This document shows positions 35,617 through 46,700 of a stretch of DNA of 64,000 nt, piece by piece. Position 1 is the stretch's first letter. Every line of letters starts with the position of its first letter. A program made the position numbers and the translations under genes. Source of the stretch: Nissolia schottii (Eukaryota > Streptophyta > Magnoliopsida > Fabales > Fabaceae); contig QANU01095813.1 of the NCBI GenBank assembly GCA_003254905.1, forward strand, positions 41,160 to 105,159. Direction: 5' to 3'. The notes beneath the pieces are model-generated. The model made no database searches. It saw only the letters and a program-made list of their open reading frames with translations, and was not told the origin of the DNA.

Positions 35617-36959
35617 ATCCAAGAGGAAAATTCTCCACACATAACGCTCCCCGAAACCCAGAGGAAAATTCGAATTCACAATCCCATCACTGAAATACCT
35701 TAGCTAGTTGGCTTATGCTTAAGTCATAAGCCTTCCAGTCTAGGTGGTGATCTTCTGGTGCTGTGAAAAATTATTGTTATAAGTTATCTTTCGAAACTAG
35801 GGTTTATAAAAATATGGGCTAATTTGGAATTTCTGTCGTAAGTACTGCTGCTAGAAAATAAAAAGCCATACGCGTAATACATCGCTTAATGGCATAGCAA
35901 GAGATAAAGGAGGTGCGAATACATACATGTCGTATGGTAACTGTCGATAGAGTACACATAAGGGCCCAAAAGTCACACCTACACAACTATATGCTCATAA
36001 TTCAAAAGTACAGTTTTCACTACGAAATTATATATACGCATACATTTCCTTACACACACAAGCTAGCATAATACATACACGTATATAAAACTAACCTACA
36101 TACACGAGGGACAACTACTCATTCTGTGTACCGTACAAGTTTACCTCTACTAGCACTATCAGGGTTCTGCTGCTGGCTACTCATCGGAATCACCCTCCGG
36201 CTCCGTTGGGTCCTCCTCCCCTGCAAGCTCGTCCTTACTAAACAGGTCGATCACCGTCATGAAGCCTCGGGGGGCGAATCGCCGCGGCAAGACTGGGAGC
36301 ACCCTCTTCCTTGCGGTAGTCCGGCGACCTCATTCTCGAATAGGCAGGGTGGATAGCCCTGGGTCTGCGCTTGGATCGGGCTTTGGGCTCAGACGGGGGA
36401 ACCTCGGGCTCTCCATTGAGGTGGATCGGGTTATGACTGCTACCTCCTGGGCACTCATCCACCCATATAAGGCGCTTTGGGGAGGATCCGGGTCCTCTGA
36501 GTCTTCTCCTAGGTGAGGCCTCGGGCTCGTTAGGCAGGTTGGCAGGCGCCAATATACACGTCTCAATCAGGGTGTCCGTACGGAAATTGCGCTGGTTCGT
36601 ACGGGTGAACAACCATATGTCTTTGGCAGGCAGGAAAGTCATGGCTGCGATCTGGAGTCATACACGAGTGGGGATAAGAACGACTTCGTTCTTAGTAGAA
36701 ACTCTACGGGGTCTCTATAATTCATTTACTCGGGTAGAGTCCAGGCCACTCAGGAAACCTCTAAGTGTCATGCATACTATCCCCCTACTGATTATTGTGT
36801 TTAACCTACGTCCTGAGCAACTTTATCTAATTTACTAGGTGATTGGTAAACTACTTTTGTTATTACTTAGGCTTCGTGCTCTTTAACTTTACGTTACTGC
36901 AAGAGACATAATAGTCGTCTCGGGACGTTCCCTTGACGATACATAATGCATGAACATCT

Positions 36960-37045
36960 ATCGATGCATACATACATACATACATACATACATACATACA
37001 TACATACACACACATACATACATACATACATACATTCATTCATTC
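36960..37045. repeat. (CATA)n microsatellite
   Basis: About 17 CATA units, with a short CACA interruption and a few CATT units at the end, inside the retroelement debris. Confidence 0.95.
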
Positions 37046-37807
37046 ATGTAACTATATAGTGCATGAGGGAAATCTGGGAATCTCTTGCGCGCCCTGTGGC
37101 TGTGTCCTTCTTAATCCTTTCACCTTTGTAACCGTGGCCTAGGTTACAACCTCCTTCTATTCCCTATTGTGTCGACCCGGCAGCGCTCTAACCGGTGCGG
37201 TAGCTAACCACGTAAAGCTCATAGGAGGTAGCATCGAACACGATAAGTACAACCACTCCCCTAAAAGGAATGGCGAGGGATCAGCCCTTGGACTCGATTA
37301 GGCGTGGACACGTAGGTCGACCCTTGGACTCGACCACGCTTCTCTGTACTCTTCTCTTTATTGGGGTCCCCCTTTCTTTCTTTAGGACTTGTCCTGTTCT
37401 CTTTACTTTCAGGCCTTGGCCTGTTCTCTTTATCTCGGGCCGTAGCCCGTTGCTATCGTAACCATGTCTCTCTACCTGCGTTGCTTATAACCAATTCAGC
37501 TTGCCGAACTGGTGAGGGGCGTGCCTGTAAGACGTGCCAAGAGAATAGGGATCTTCCTAATTATATAACTACATACTCTGACTGAGGCCGTCCGAATCCT
37601 TGGTGATCGGAGCCTTCATACACTGCTTTCTTCCCTAGAGTTAAATTATGTGCCTTTAACCTTACGTGAATACCTCTAGTTATCTACGGTTGTCCTAACT
37701 CATACGACGACCGTTTCCTCATGATGTATGCTCTCATGGTTTAGGGCATGCATAGCTGTGACTGATGGATCCCATAGCATAGTTAAAACTCAAGTTTTTC
37801 AGTGAGC

Positions 37808-37980
37808 ATTCGAATGATTAGGGTATGTGCATTCAAATGATTCTTTCATTCGATTAAACAGGGAATTCAATCGATTGAAATCCTTCTCAGGCTTTTATTC
37901 AATTAAAATCCTTATTCATTCAATTGAAATCCAAAATCTTTCATTCGATTCCCGAGGGAATTCAATCGAATGAAGTAGTG
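37808..37980. repeat. cluster of ATTCAATCGATTGAA-like palindromes
   Basis: At least eight short matches to ATTCAATCGAATGAA or its variants (ATTCGAATGATT, TTCATTCGATT, GGGAATTCAATCG) lie within 170 bp. Two of them are followed by or embedded in GGGAATTCAATCGA. The cluster lies in the putative LTR downstream of its TATA box (minus sense), so it would be in the transcribed leader. Confidence 0.6.
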
Positions 37981-38449
37981 TTAAAATAGCTCCCTAGAGC
38001 ATTTTCCGCAGGGGCTTTTCACCGTAACTTTTCCTTATTTTCCAGTGATCCAATCTATACAGCTGTGATTCCTAAACGTCAAAATCATCAAAACCTATTC
38101 TCTACTACTTACTTCCAATGATTTTCGCAAAGTATTTTTCCATTCAAATACACACATATACATATATACAGTCATAAAATAAACGACATAGGCAGTGGGC
38201 TTAGCGTTACCCACATCCGTTGACGATTCCAGTTCGGTAGCTTTGTTGCTGGTAATTTCCTGGTCGCGCTGGCGTGCTCTGGGAATTTTTTCGGGCTTTT
38301 CCACCAAAACCGTGATGTACCCGGAAGGGATTGGTGTTTGTGAAAGTGATCGAAAGTGACGTAAAGTTTTTGAAGCCTCAGTGGCTATTTATAGCCTCTG
38401 CCTTTTTCCCTTTTTCTTTTTCTTTTATTTCCCTTTACTTTTATTACTA

Positions 38450-38453
38450 TTAC

Positions 38454-38493
<40 letters not shown>

Positions 38494-38505
38494 ATAATAA
38501 TATTA
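38450..38505. repeat. (TTA)n microsatellite
   Basis: About 14 TTA units followed by an imperfect complementary TAA stretch, just upstream (minus sense) of the LTR TATA box. Confidence 0.95.
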
Positions 38506-38925
38506 ATTTACTTTTTAACCTTCTGCTGAAGGTAATCAAATGGCTCCTTGGCCGATTCCGCTCTCATTTGATTGCGTTTTGTCCAATATCTCACACACCG
38601 GTTGTCCTAAAAATATTCCGGGCATACCGTTGTGATCCATTGATTTTTCCCTTCGATCCCGGAGCTTCCACTCATGGATTTTTGACTTTCTTACCGTGTC
38701 AAGAAATTCCACTAGTGTTTTCCAGTATTCGAAACAATTCATGCTCAAGCCAAAACTCGCACCTATACTTCAAAAAATTTGCGGAATAGCGAGGCCTAAT
38801 CCTAACTGCCCTTCTTGGGAGTTTAAAGGCAAATTCTCACTTTCTCGGTCCCTCGAACGACTTTTTAACTGTCATTAACGGCATGTCTTGCGGGGTTTCC
38901 GTGCATGGAGAATCGGGATGTTACA

Positions 38926-40400
38926 ATCACCATCGACCATCTCGCCATCCCAAGAAACCTCACACCAGGTATAAAAGAGACCGAGTTCGCCAGGTATCAC
39001 TAGAACCTATATTTTGATCTTATACCTTTATTCTACCTCTATTTATTTGAGCGTCGAAGTCCTTGCAAGTACACCCGCCTCGACTTGGAGACACGCTAAG
39101 GAGTTTAGGAGTCCAACCCGTCTTGAGGGCCATCCATCTCGGTACATTAGCGTCGTCTGTGGGAATTTCACAATATCCCACCCATCCCTAGAATTCAAAA
39201 CACCTAACTGTTTCCATGCCTCCTAAGAACACACGAAAAATCTACCGCCCTGTTAACTCGATGGAAACCCGTAGAGCTATATCCGCCAATAGTAACACAT
39301 AACCAACTAACCAACCCAAACAACCCATTTCCAAGGAGATTCACCCAACACCAAAATCCCACCACTAACAACAATCCTCGGGAGAACAATGAACTGCCCC
39401 CCACCAAATCTGGCCACCCAAATATTACAATTGGAAACAACCCTATTCTAGCTCAAGCATGCAAAAGATGAGAAGAAAAAACAAGCTGAGATTCCTGAAG
39501 CAGCAAAGAGGGCTAAGAAGGAAGCTGATCGCGAACAGAAACACGTCATCAAGCAGGCGGAGGAACGTCAACGTCACATCGACGGTCTTAACGACGATAA
39601 TGGCCAATACGACACGGACTTAGACTGGGATGACGTCTAAGAATCCGTGTACAAAACATCCACGGAGGCAAGAATGTTGTTGACAGAGGCCGTCTAATGG
39701 TGACGAAAGTGAATCGCGGGCGAAATCTTGGAGGCAATATTCGTACATGGCTTTCGTCCACCAACGGACATGGAACCATATAACGGGACAACTAACCCAC
39801 AAAATCATTGGGATGCATTTGGGCACAGAATGATCCTAGACGGAGCCATGGATGTCATCCAATGCAAATCATTTCCAGTAACCCTCTGGAAAAGGGCTTT
39901 TATATGGTTTAATGCACTTCCACCTACATGCATTAGATCCTTTGAAGATTGAGATGAACGATTCCTAGCCAAATTCACCACCAGAATAACAAAGCCCAAG
40001 ACGGCCATAACCCTCTTGGGGATAATACAGAAGAGCGATGAAACTCTCCAAGAATATTAGGACTATTTTTACAGAGAATGCGCCAAAGTTGAAGATTTAC
40101 AACCCCATACAGTACTAATGGGCTAAAAAAAGGAAGCCCCTTTTCAAAACCAAAAGACCTCCACGGAGCATAATGAAGATCTAAGAAAGAGCAGAAAAGT
40201 ACCTATACCAGGAAAAAGGTATGACAGTCATAAAATGTGACCCCCAAGAGACTTTATCAAGGGACCTAGGAGACCTTTTTGACAATCTCTACACTGAGGG
40301 CGTCCGTGAATAGTCAAAGAAGGTTGATACACCAACCAGTTGGATGATTGGCGACCATCTCATGGAGGATCACCTTTGAACTGGCCCAGAAACACCCACC
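38926..40400 (+). mobile_element. Ty3/gypsy (Tat-like) 5' end: LTR tail, PBS region, gag remnant
   Basis: A TATA box (TATAAAAG, near 38971) and leader run to an LTR end at about 39146. TTAGCGTCGTCTGTGGGAA follows immediately, close to the TTGGCGCCGTCTGTGGGAA found after the 5' LTR in Tat/Ogre-type elements. A gag frame opens at 39217 but soon has stops. At 39728-40130 a retrotransposon gag domain is readable in pieces (YNGTTNPQNHWDAF, ALPPTCIRSFED, RFLAKFTTRI), interrupted by several stop codons. No protease or polymerase follows. It is a long-dead fragment. Confidence 0.65.
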
Positions 40401-40559
40401 AAAGTTTGCTACGATGGCTTTCACTGGGGTCCCATACCATGTAAGTCATCTCATGGCCCTGGAAACCATGTTTCTTTTGAAAGCCAAGTATTCTAATCTT
40501 CCATCGATGCCTTGAAACCTTGAGGCTTCGCCTTGGCTTGGTTATCCAGCAGTTAATTA

Positions 40560-41610
40560 CTCTAAGTGGGGGGGTGGATGGAGGTTCCCACTAGGAGGAT
40601 TCATAAACTGTCCTTGTACATGGTCTAACCTTTCCCTAGTAGCAGCAAGAAAGTCTCCAAGCCCTTCACATAAGGCCTACAACTGGCCATCAATCTCCAA
40701 GTGAGCATACTCACATGGTCCAAGGAGGGGAACATGTGTCTCAAAGTGCAGCTCGAGTGGTGGTAACTAATAGGCTAGGAGAAGGGATGATGGGAGTAAT
40801 GGAATAGACGGGGGGATTTAGGCAGCAAGGCAGGCTCAACCGGCACCTCGACCACACCAGGAATAACACAAATGTTATGCACTTCTTCCTCCGACTGTGG
40901 CTCTTCAAACACCACCTCTGTATCATATTCATTATCAAGAATGACGAACCGTGGTGGCTCTTCTACCAAAACCTCTGAAGGTCCACCATCATCGATGATG
41001 CCAAATGACGAGTCGTCACACATGACCTCATTATCTTGGTTACTATCCTCCACGTGCATACTAGATGCACCCATGGTTTCTTTCAATTGATTTATCTCAT
41101 CTCTCAACTCTTGCAAATCTGCAAGCAACTCCTTGTCCCTCTGCGTCACTCTCTTGATCTCTGGCATTATCTTTTTCATTATTTTCATTAGCTCATGCAT
41201 CGTTGTTGTTTCAGAATTGAGAGATGAGGCAGGAAGCTGTTGAGTTTGTTGCTAGTAGAGAAGGGGTTGATAATAGGGTGTAAATGTCGATAGATAATCC
41301 GTGGGCTCTGATGAGTAAGGATGTGGTAGATATGAGTCAAGTAGGTATGGTGGAAGTTCAAATGGTGGTGGTTGGTAGTGGTATGAATCAGTCAAATATA
41401 AAAATTGAAAAAATATATTAGATCTAATATAAATAAGAAGAAAAACACTTTGCATTTGAACTAACTCGATGTCTAAGCATCTTTTATATAGGAGACTAAC
41501 ACGAAAAAAGTTATAGTTTGAATAATGTATTACATCTCTTTTAATTACAAATCCGATCATCTTTGTCATTTGTAACATTGTACAAAAGAAACATCTACAA
41601 AACAAACCAA
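40560..41610 (-). pseudogene. unidentified minus-strand coding remnant, probably TE-derived
   Basis: Open segments at 41605-41252 and 41200-40775 can be read almost continuously. A Pro/Tyr-rich stretch (YHYQPPPFELPPYLL) is followed, after one stop, by a coiled-coil-like helix (MKIMKKIMPEIKRVTQRDKE, LLADLQELRDEINQLKETM) and an acidic tail. A further frame-shifted stretch down to about 40570 also reads like protein. I do not recognise the family. The context of transposon debris and the stops suggest a retroelement ORF or captured gene fragment. Confidence 0.35.
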
Positions 41611-43020
41611 CACAACTACGAGGGGACCTAAAAAATTACAAAGAGAAAATTAAAAATACGAAATAAGTTGTTCAAACAAAACGATAAATTTAGATACCTA
41701 TGTTAAAGATCTAATAGATTTGAGTTTTTTTATTTAATAAAAACTTAATTAATAAAAATGGTAGAGATGCCACCCATAAATAATGGTGACAAACCCTTTT
41801 AAAACACTCACAAATGAATAATAGAATAAAAGAAGAGAGAGAAGAAAGAAAGTAAGAATTAGAGTTGTCGAATTAAAATTATTTGAATTTTGCTAATGAG
41901 TATTTCATTGAAGTTACTTCTCATTAAAAAACATGAAAAATTTAAGTACCCAATGCATTTAAAACATTAAAGTCTTTAAACCATTACACTTTTAACCTCT
42001 TAACAAGTGTCCTTAGCTACATCCAAATTATTTTTATTAAAATTGTTAAAGTTACTTCTCATTTTATCCTCTAGACTAAAAGTGTACTTATATCATATTA
42101 CTCTTATTAACATCTTTTTTTTACTCCTATGATATTAGATTATCCTTACTTAACATCTTATTTCATCTTTTTTTAAAATTTAATTATGTCTTTTTAGTAA
42201 TTTTATATTTAAAATAATTTTGGCTTACACGGTAAAAAAGAAAGACGATTATTTTAAACTTAGTTTAAAAATTTACACAACACAAAATAATTCTTTTCAA
42301 CTTCAATTTTTCCAAAAAGTAATTATTTAAACTTAAGCAGTTTAAAAATAATTATCCTAAAAATGAAATCAAACATGCCCTTATCAAATAGAGTTGTATT
42401 GCGTGTAGCTACTTAGTATAAAATATGATGCTGAATAACATGTCACTTATCATTAAAGAGATGAGATATGGATGATATTAAAATTTCATCTCCAATGATA
42501 AACGAAATGTGAATCAATAATGCGTCTCCTATGAAATATATGCATGTAACATTTTAGTCGAGCATTATTGTACACTATTAGCTTGGCTATTTTTGGATGG
42601 CCAACTACATATATGGAAACACAAGAAAGGGAAATGCCACTTATTTAAAAAGTGTGTTTGGAAATTAAATTTTACAAACAAATGGAATGACTAACAATTG
42701 AGGAGAGACCAGAAGTTACTATTGGTTTAGATAATATAACTTATTACTTAAAAAAAAATTGTAAAGGTATAAAGTTATATTTTATAGTTTTTATTCTGTT
42801 TGTCTATAAAACTTGTTATTTATCAGTAAGCCATTTTTAATATTTTTTAAAAAGTTAACGCATGTAACTTCTAAAAAAAAATATTTTTTATCACACTCAA
42901 AAATGAATATCTTTGTTATTACATATTCAAATAAAAAATAATTTATTTTCTTAAAACTTACCCAACATTGTTAGGTCTTGGTAGGGTGAGAGTAAAACTA
43001 TCTTGATATACTTTTTTATC
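41611..43020. other. AT-rich intergenic DNA
   Basis: No gene seen. A segment near 42210-42385 ends in GAAATCAAACATGCCCTTA, which resembles the terminal repeats of AT-rich MITEs, but its partner end is not clear. Confidence 0.5.
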
Positions 43021-43035
43021 CTGTTTTGGGATTTT

Positions 43036-43219
43036 TTTTTTAGGTTGCCTGCCCGGTATCTAAGGCTTAGCCTTGACTAATTCGGGTCGACCCGGGTCGC
43101 GCACCTGGCTATGGCGGGTGAGTCTCATAGCGGGGATAAATGCATACACAAGATCTCGAACTCGGGACCTTACTTAAACGATACCAAGCCGCTTACCACT
43201 TGGACCAACCCCGTTAATT
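43036..43219 (-). mobile_element. tRNA-derived SINE, copy 3, with target duplication
   Basis: Minus-strand SINE: A box (TGGTCCAAGTGG) and B box (GAGTTCGAGATC) near its start, the same body as the pair at 32.5 kb, and a poly(A) tail seen as Ts at about 43032-43041. It is flanked by CTGTTTTGGGATTTT at 43021-43035 and 43220-43234, a 15-base duplication. This is the best-defined copy. Confidence 0.9.
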
Positions 43220-43234
43220 CTGTTTTGGGATTTT

Positions 43235-43795
43235 AATAATACACGAAGTCGCCCTAGTTATCATATATATATATATATTTGTTTTTTTAAATTACATTTA
43301 GTTTTTGTTTATTTAAAAATTAAAATAAGTTGTTTAAGCAAATTGCTATAAAACGCACAGGTGGTATTTTTTTGTTTGCCTTTTGTAGCGCTTTTTGTCT
43401 GAAATATTTCAAAATTGATTTTATTTTTTATTTTGTTTTACAATCACGCTTTTCCTTCTCCCCATAATCAACCCCTCCACAGAAAAGAAACTCAGATGCA
43501 GTTTCTCTTCACCGCCGCTTCGGCAAGCACCTGAATTGCATATTGATTTCTCTGAAAACAGCGTGACTAACTCAACTACCTCATCTCACAAATCAAAGTT
43601 GTAAAAGCGGACAAATTCACATTGGAATTCACATTAACCAATCGCAGAGACCGATATAATAGAGAGAACCAGATCTGGGAGCACCCCCTTCTCTCCCCAG
43701 TTTCTGAGAGGGTAAAGGGGGATAAGAGATCAGGTCGCGTTTCTCCAATTCCGCCATTGACGAATCTCGGAAAAAAGAAAAAAAAAAAAGGAAAA
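43235..43795 (+). promoter_or_regulatory. promoter and 5' leader of SCD1
   Basis: An AT-rich upstream part (TA microsatellite at about 43264-43280) changes to a more balanced, purine-rich leader before the ATG at 43796 (A/G run at 43770-43795). No strong TATA box stands out. The reading frame is open upstream to 43622, but the added residues are not conserved-looking. Confidence 0.5.
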
Positions 43796-46700
43796 ATGCC
43801 TCCAATCTTCGAGTACTTCGTGGTGTGCGGGATCGGACCGGAGATTCGAAACGTTGACGGAAACAAAGGCTACCATGGCACCGAATGCTTGTATCTCCCT
43901 TCTCTTCTCGACCAGTTTCCTCCTGCGAACCACACTCTCTACCCTCCTCCACCTCCTCAGCTTCCCACAGTAAGTGCTTCTGCCACAGCGAAGCTCTCTT
44001 CCTATGCCTTAGCGTTTTTTCTAAGCTCCATTCGTGATTTCTGAAGTGTTCGCATGTGTTATTGCATTTGTGATGTGGTTGATCGTTTCTTTCAGTGTGT
44101 TCTACCTGCTGGTGTGGTGTTCTATTCTTCAAGATTCGATTCCAACGATCCTTCCACGTTCCCGCGGAGCTATCCGATTGTTTTGACCGGTATGCTTGTG
44201 TTTAAGCCTTATTATCTCTTCAATTTGCCATAGTAGTTACTTGCTGCTGCTCTTTTGCTTTTGGTGGAAGTAGCTTAGGAATTTGGACTTTGAGCGTTGA
44301 AGCTTACTGCTTAGATGGTTAACTTAATTACCTGGTGAATTGTTAATACGTGATTAGGATGGTTGCACCATTCTTATACTCAGGAGTCAGGATAATACTA
44401 GTTGAGACTTGAGAGGTTGTTTGGAAGAAGTAATAATCAAGTGGATAACTAGGGAGATGTTACTGCTTATGCATACAGCAGTTAACAGGCGTGGAGTGTC
44501 TTGTTAGTAATGGCATTTTTATTGGAGATAAACTACAGCTAGAAAGAGGATAGGTGATTTTCATGTCCTTTGAATAAAGTACTCTTCTTATCTTTGTTGT
44601 GGAGCTAGTGACTATTTTATGCTTGCCTTGGAAAATAATTTTAACCTTTCACATTTATGCTTTCCTTTTCTTTTTCTGATGATGCTCTCATGATCTTACC
44701 ATTTTTCAACACATGTGAGTTTATATTGCAGTCAATGTGTATATTTTGGTTGTTTGTATAATTGTTACCTTGTGGTGTGGGCTTTATTCTCCGATATCGT
44801 ATTGATTTTAAAAGTTTGATACAGAGGGTGATGGTTCTAAAATCTTCGTTAGCTGCATTTCTTTCCGGGATCCGGTTTGTGAGGATATTGCAGAGGCTTA
44901 CCGTATACCGGAAAATTCATATGCTGACAAATGCATTTGTCTAGTTTCACGTCTGCCAAGTTTCCATGTACTTAGGAGTGCTCTAGAGGAAATATTTTCT
45001 CTATGTTTTTCCCCAAAGGGAAGTAGGTAAGTGAACTATGGTAGCTGAAACTTCTGCTTTGTAGCTGTTGACATCATGACTACCTATTTCAAAATCAACA
45101 TATAACTATGAGTTTTATTTTATTTATGCTTCATAAATGTAACTACAAGTTCTTCCTTAGATTAAACATGAAAATCCATGGTATTTTGTTTCTATTGCCT
45201 TTAATGTTCTACAACAATTTCAGCAAGCCACTATGGGATGTTATATCACATATGGTGTCCAGTGTGCCTTTCCCAACTCCTGGAAAGGAGCGAGTTCTGT
45301 TTGCTATCGATAGTTGTTTGCTTTCTGTAGAGGCTCCACCAACTGATGGGCTTCCCCATGTTGATGTATGCCCCCCTGGAACTTATTTTTCAGACTTAAT
45401 TAGCTGTTTGCATCATCTGCATCATTAGTTAACAACTATCCTAAATTTTGTGGAGCAGATATCATTTCAGCCTCTGGTGCAGTGCTTGGATGTTGACAAC
45501 TTAATGAAACTTTTTACAGCAGTGTTGCTTGAGAGGAGGATTTTACTTCGAGCTAACAAGTATCTTTCTTATTTAAGACTATTGAAGTAGTTACCTGTTA
45601 CATTTTGGGTCAACGGCGTCCTATCCAGTGGCAATGATCTGGTTTCTTAACTGCCATTTAAACTTCCATAAATTTTCATGTTAATAACAGATGACTTTTT
45701 GAAGCAAATAGTAAATTTTAACTTACATATTTTGCAATCTATATTTGTGCTTGCACTATGCTTCATCCTGACAATACTGTTCGCATTTGGAATTCATTTG
45801 GACTCCCCTGGATATATGCTATGATATTCTGATGAAGTGAGGAGATCTGATAGGTACTTTTGGTGGAAAATTGTCAGTAAGGCTATGTTGATCCATGGTG
45901 ATCTTCACCCCTCGGTGTACCCGACTTCTCAAAAATGATTTTATCCATTTTTTTGTTTCGTTTTATATGTTATTTTCTCCTACATCGAGTTGAACTACTT
46001 TGGCTAATGTACACATGCAATTATCAGTTGATTTGGTATGACCAGAGTAGCCCACTATGTATTTCTCACCTACAATGAAGTTCTATCATAATTAATACTT
46101 AATAGCATACAATAAGGTGGGACTTCAAAATGGCAAGCAGTTTATCAAGATTCATCTAAAGGGTTTACGTCTACCAGGACTGATAGACATGCTGCTGCTG
46201 CTTATTTACGTCAATGATAGTGTCAAAAATATTGGAATACTGTACAAGATAATTTGTGCCCCCATTTATATTTATGCTATTAGTTTCTCATTTTGTTGGT
46301 TATTTACTTGGCTTCTATGTAACTTATTCAAACTTGAGAATATTGGCGTGCGATTTAGAGTTAATGAGAAAAAGGTTTTTCTATATCTTCTCATTTGATT
46401 TTTGTACAGTATTTAACTACTTACCTGGCAATTTGAAATTTTTTGTACTTTGTTGGTTGTTTGGAAGTTTTCCGTTTAGACCGAGTATTCAACTCAATTT
46501 GTAAATCTATGTTTAGTATATACTTTCTTTTGGCAGGTATTCACTTCTAACTCTTGTATCAGAGGCCATTTGTCACTTAATCTACCCATTCCGATGGCAG
46601 GTGAGGTTTGAAAGTCTTTATCAGACTTGAGTGTTTCCTTTATTTCTGTACCTCAGTGTTTTTTTGTTTTTTTTTTCATCGTAGCACACTAGCATGTTAG

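Larger units (their letters stand above)
35617..38925 (-). mobile_element. Ty3/gypsy LTR and flanking fragment, minus strand
   Basis: Read on the minus strand, an LTR begins at 38925 with TGTAACATCCCGATTCTCC, a common start for plant Ty3 LTRs. About 530 bp further is a palindromic TATA box, GGCTATAAATAGCC (near 38383-38396). The rest of the segment is GC-richer, non-coding and full of simple repeats. A proline/arginine-rich minus-strand frame at 36238-36642 could be the end of a retroelement protein, but has no recognisable domain. The LTR's left border is not visible. Confidence 0.45.

Noticed and set aside
38331..38789. 152-codon plus-strand frame
   Set aside because: It runs through the TTA microsatellite (poly-Tyr) and LTR sequence. 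Not a protein gene.
43629..44132. 167-codon minus-strand frame over SCD1 exon 1
   Set aside because: It is antisense to a well-supported exon, with K/E/R-rich low-complexity content.
46117..46504. Open frames in SCD1 intron 5
   Set aside because: Hydrophobic AT-rich chance frames between two well-placed exons. No similarity.
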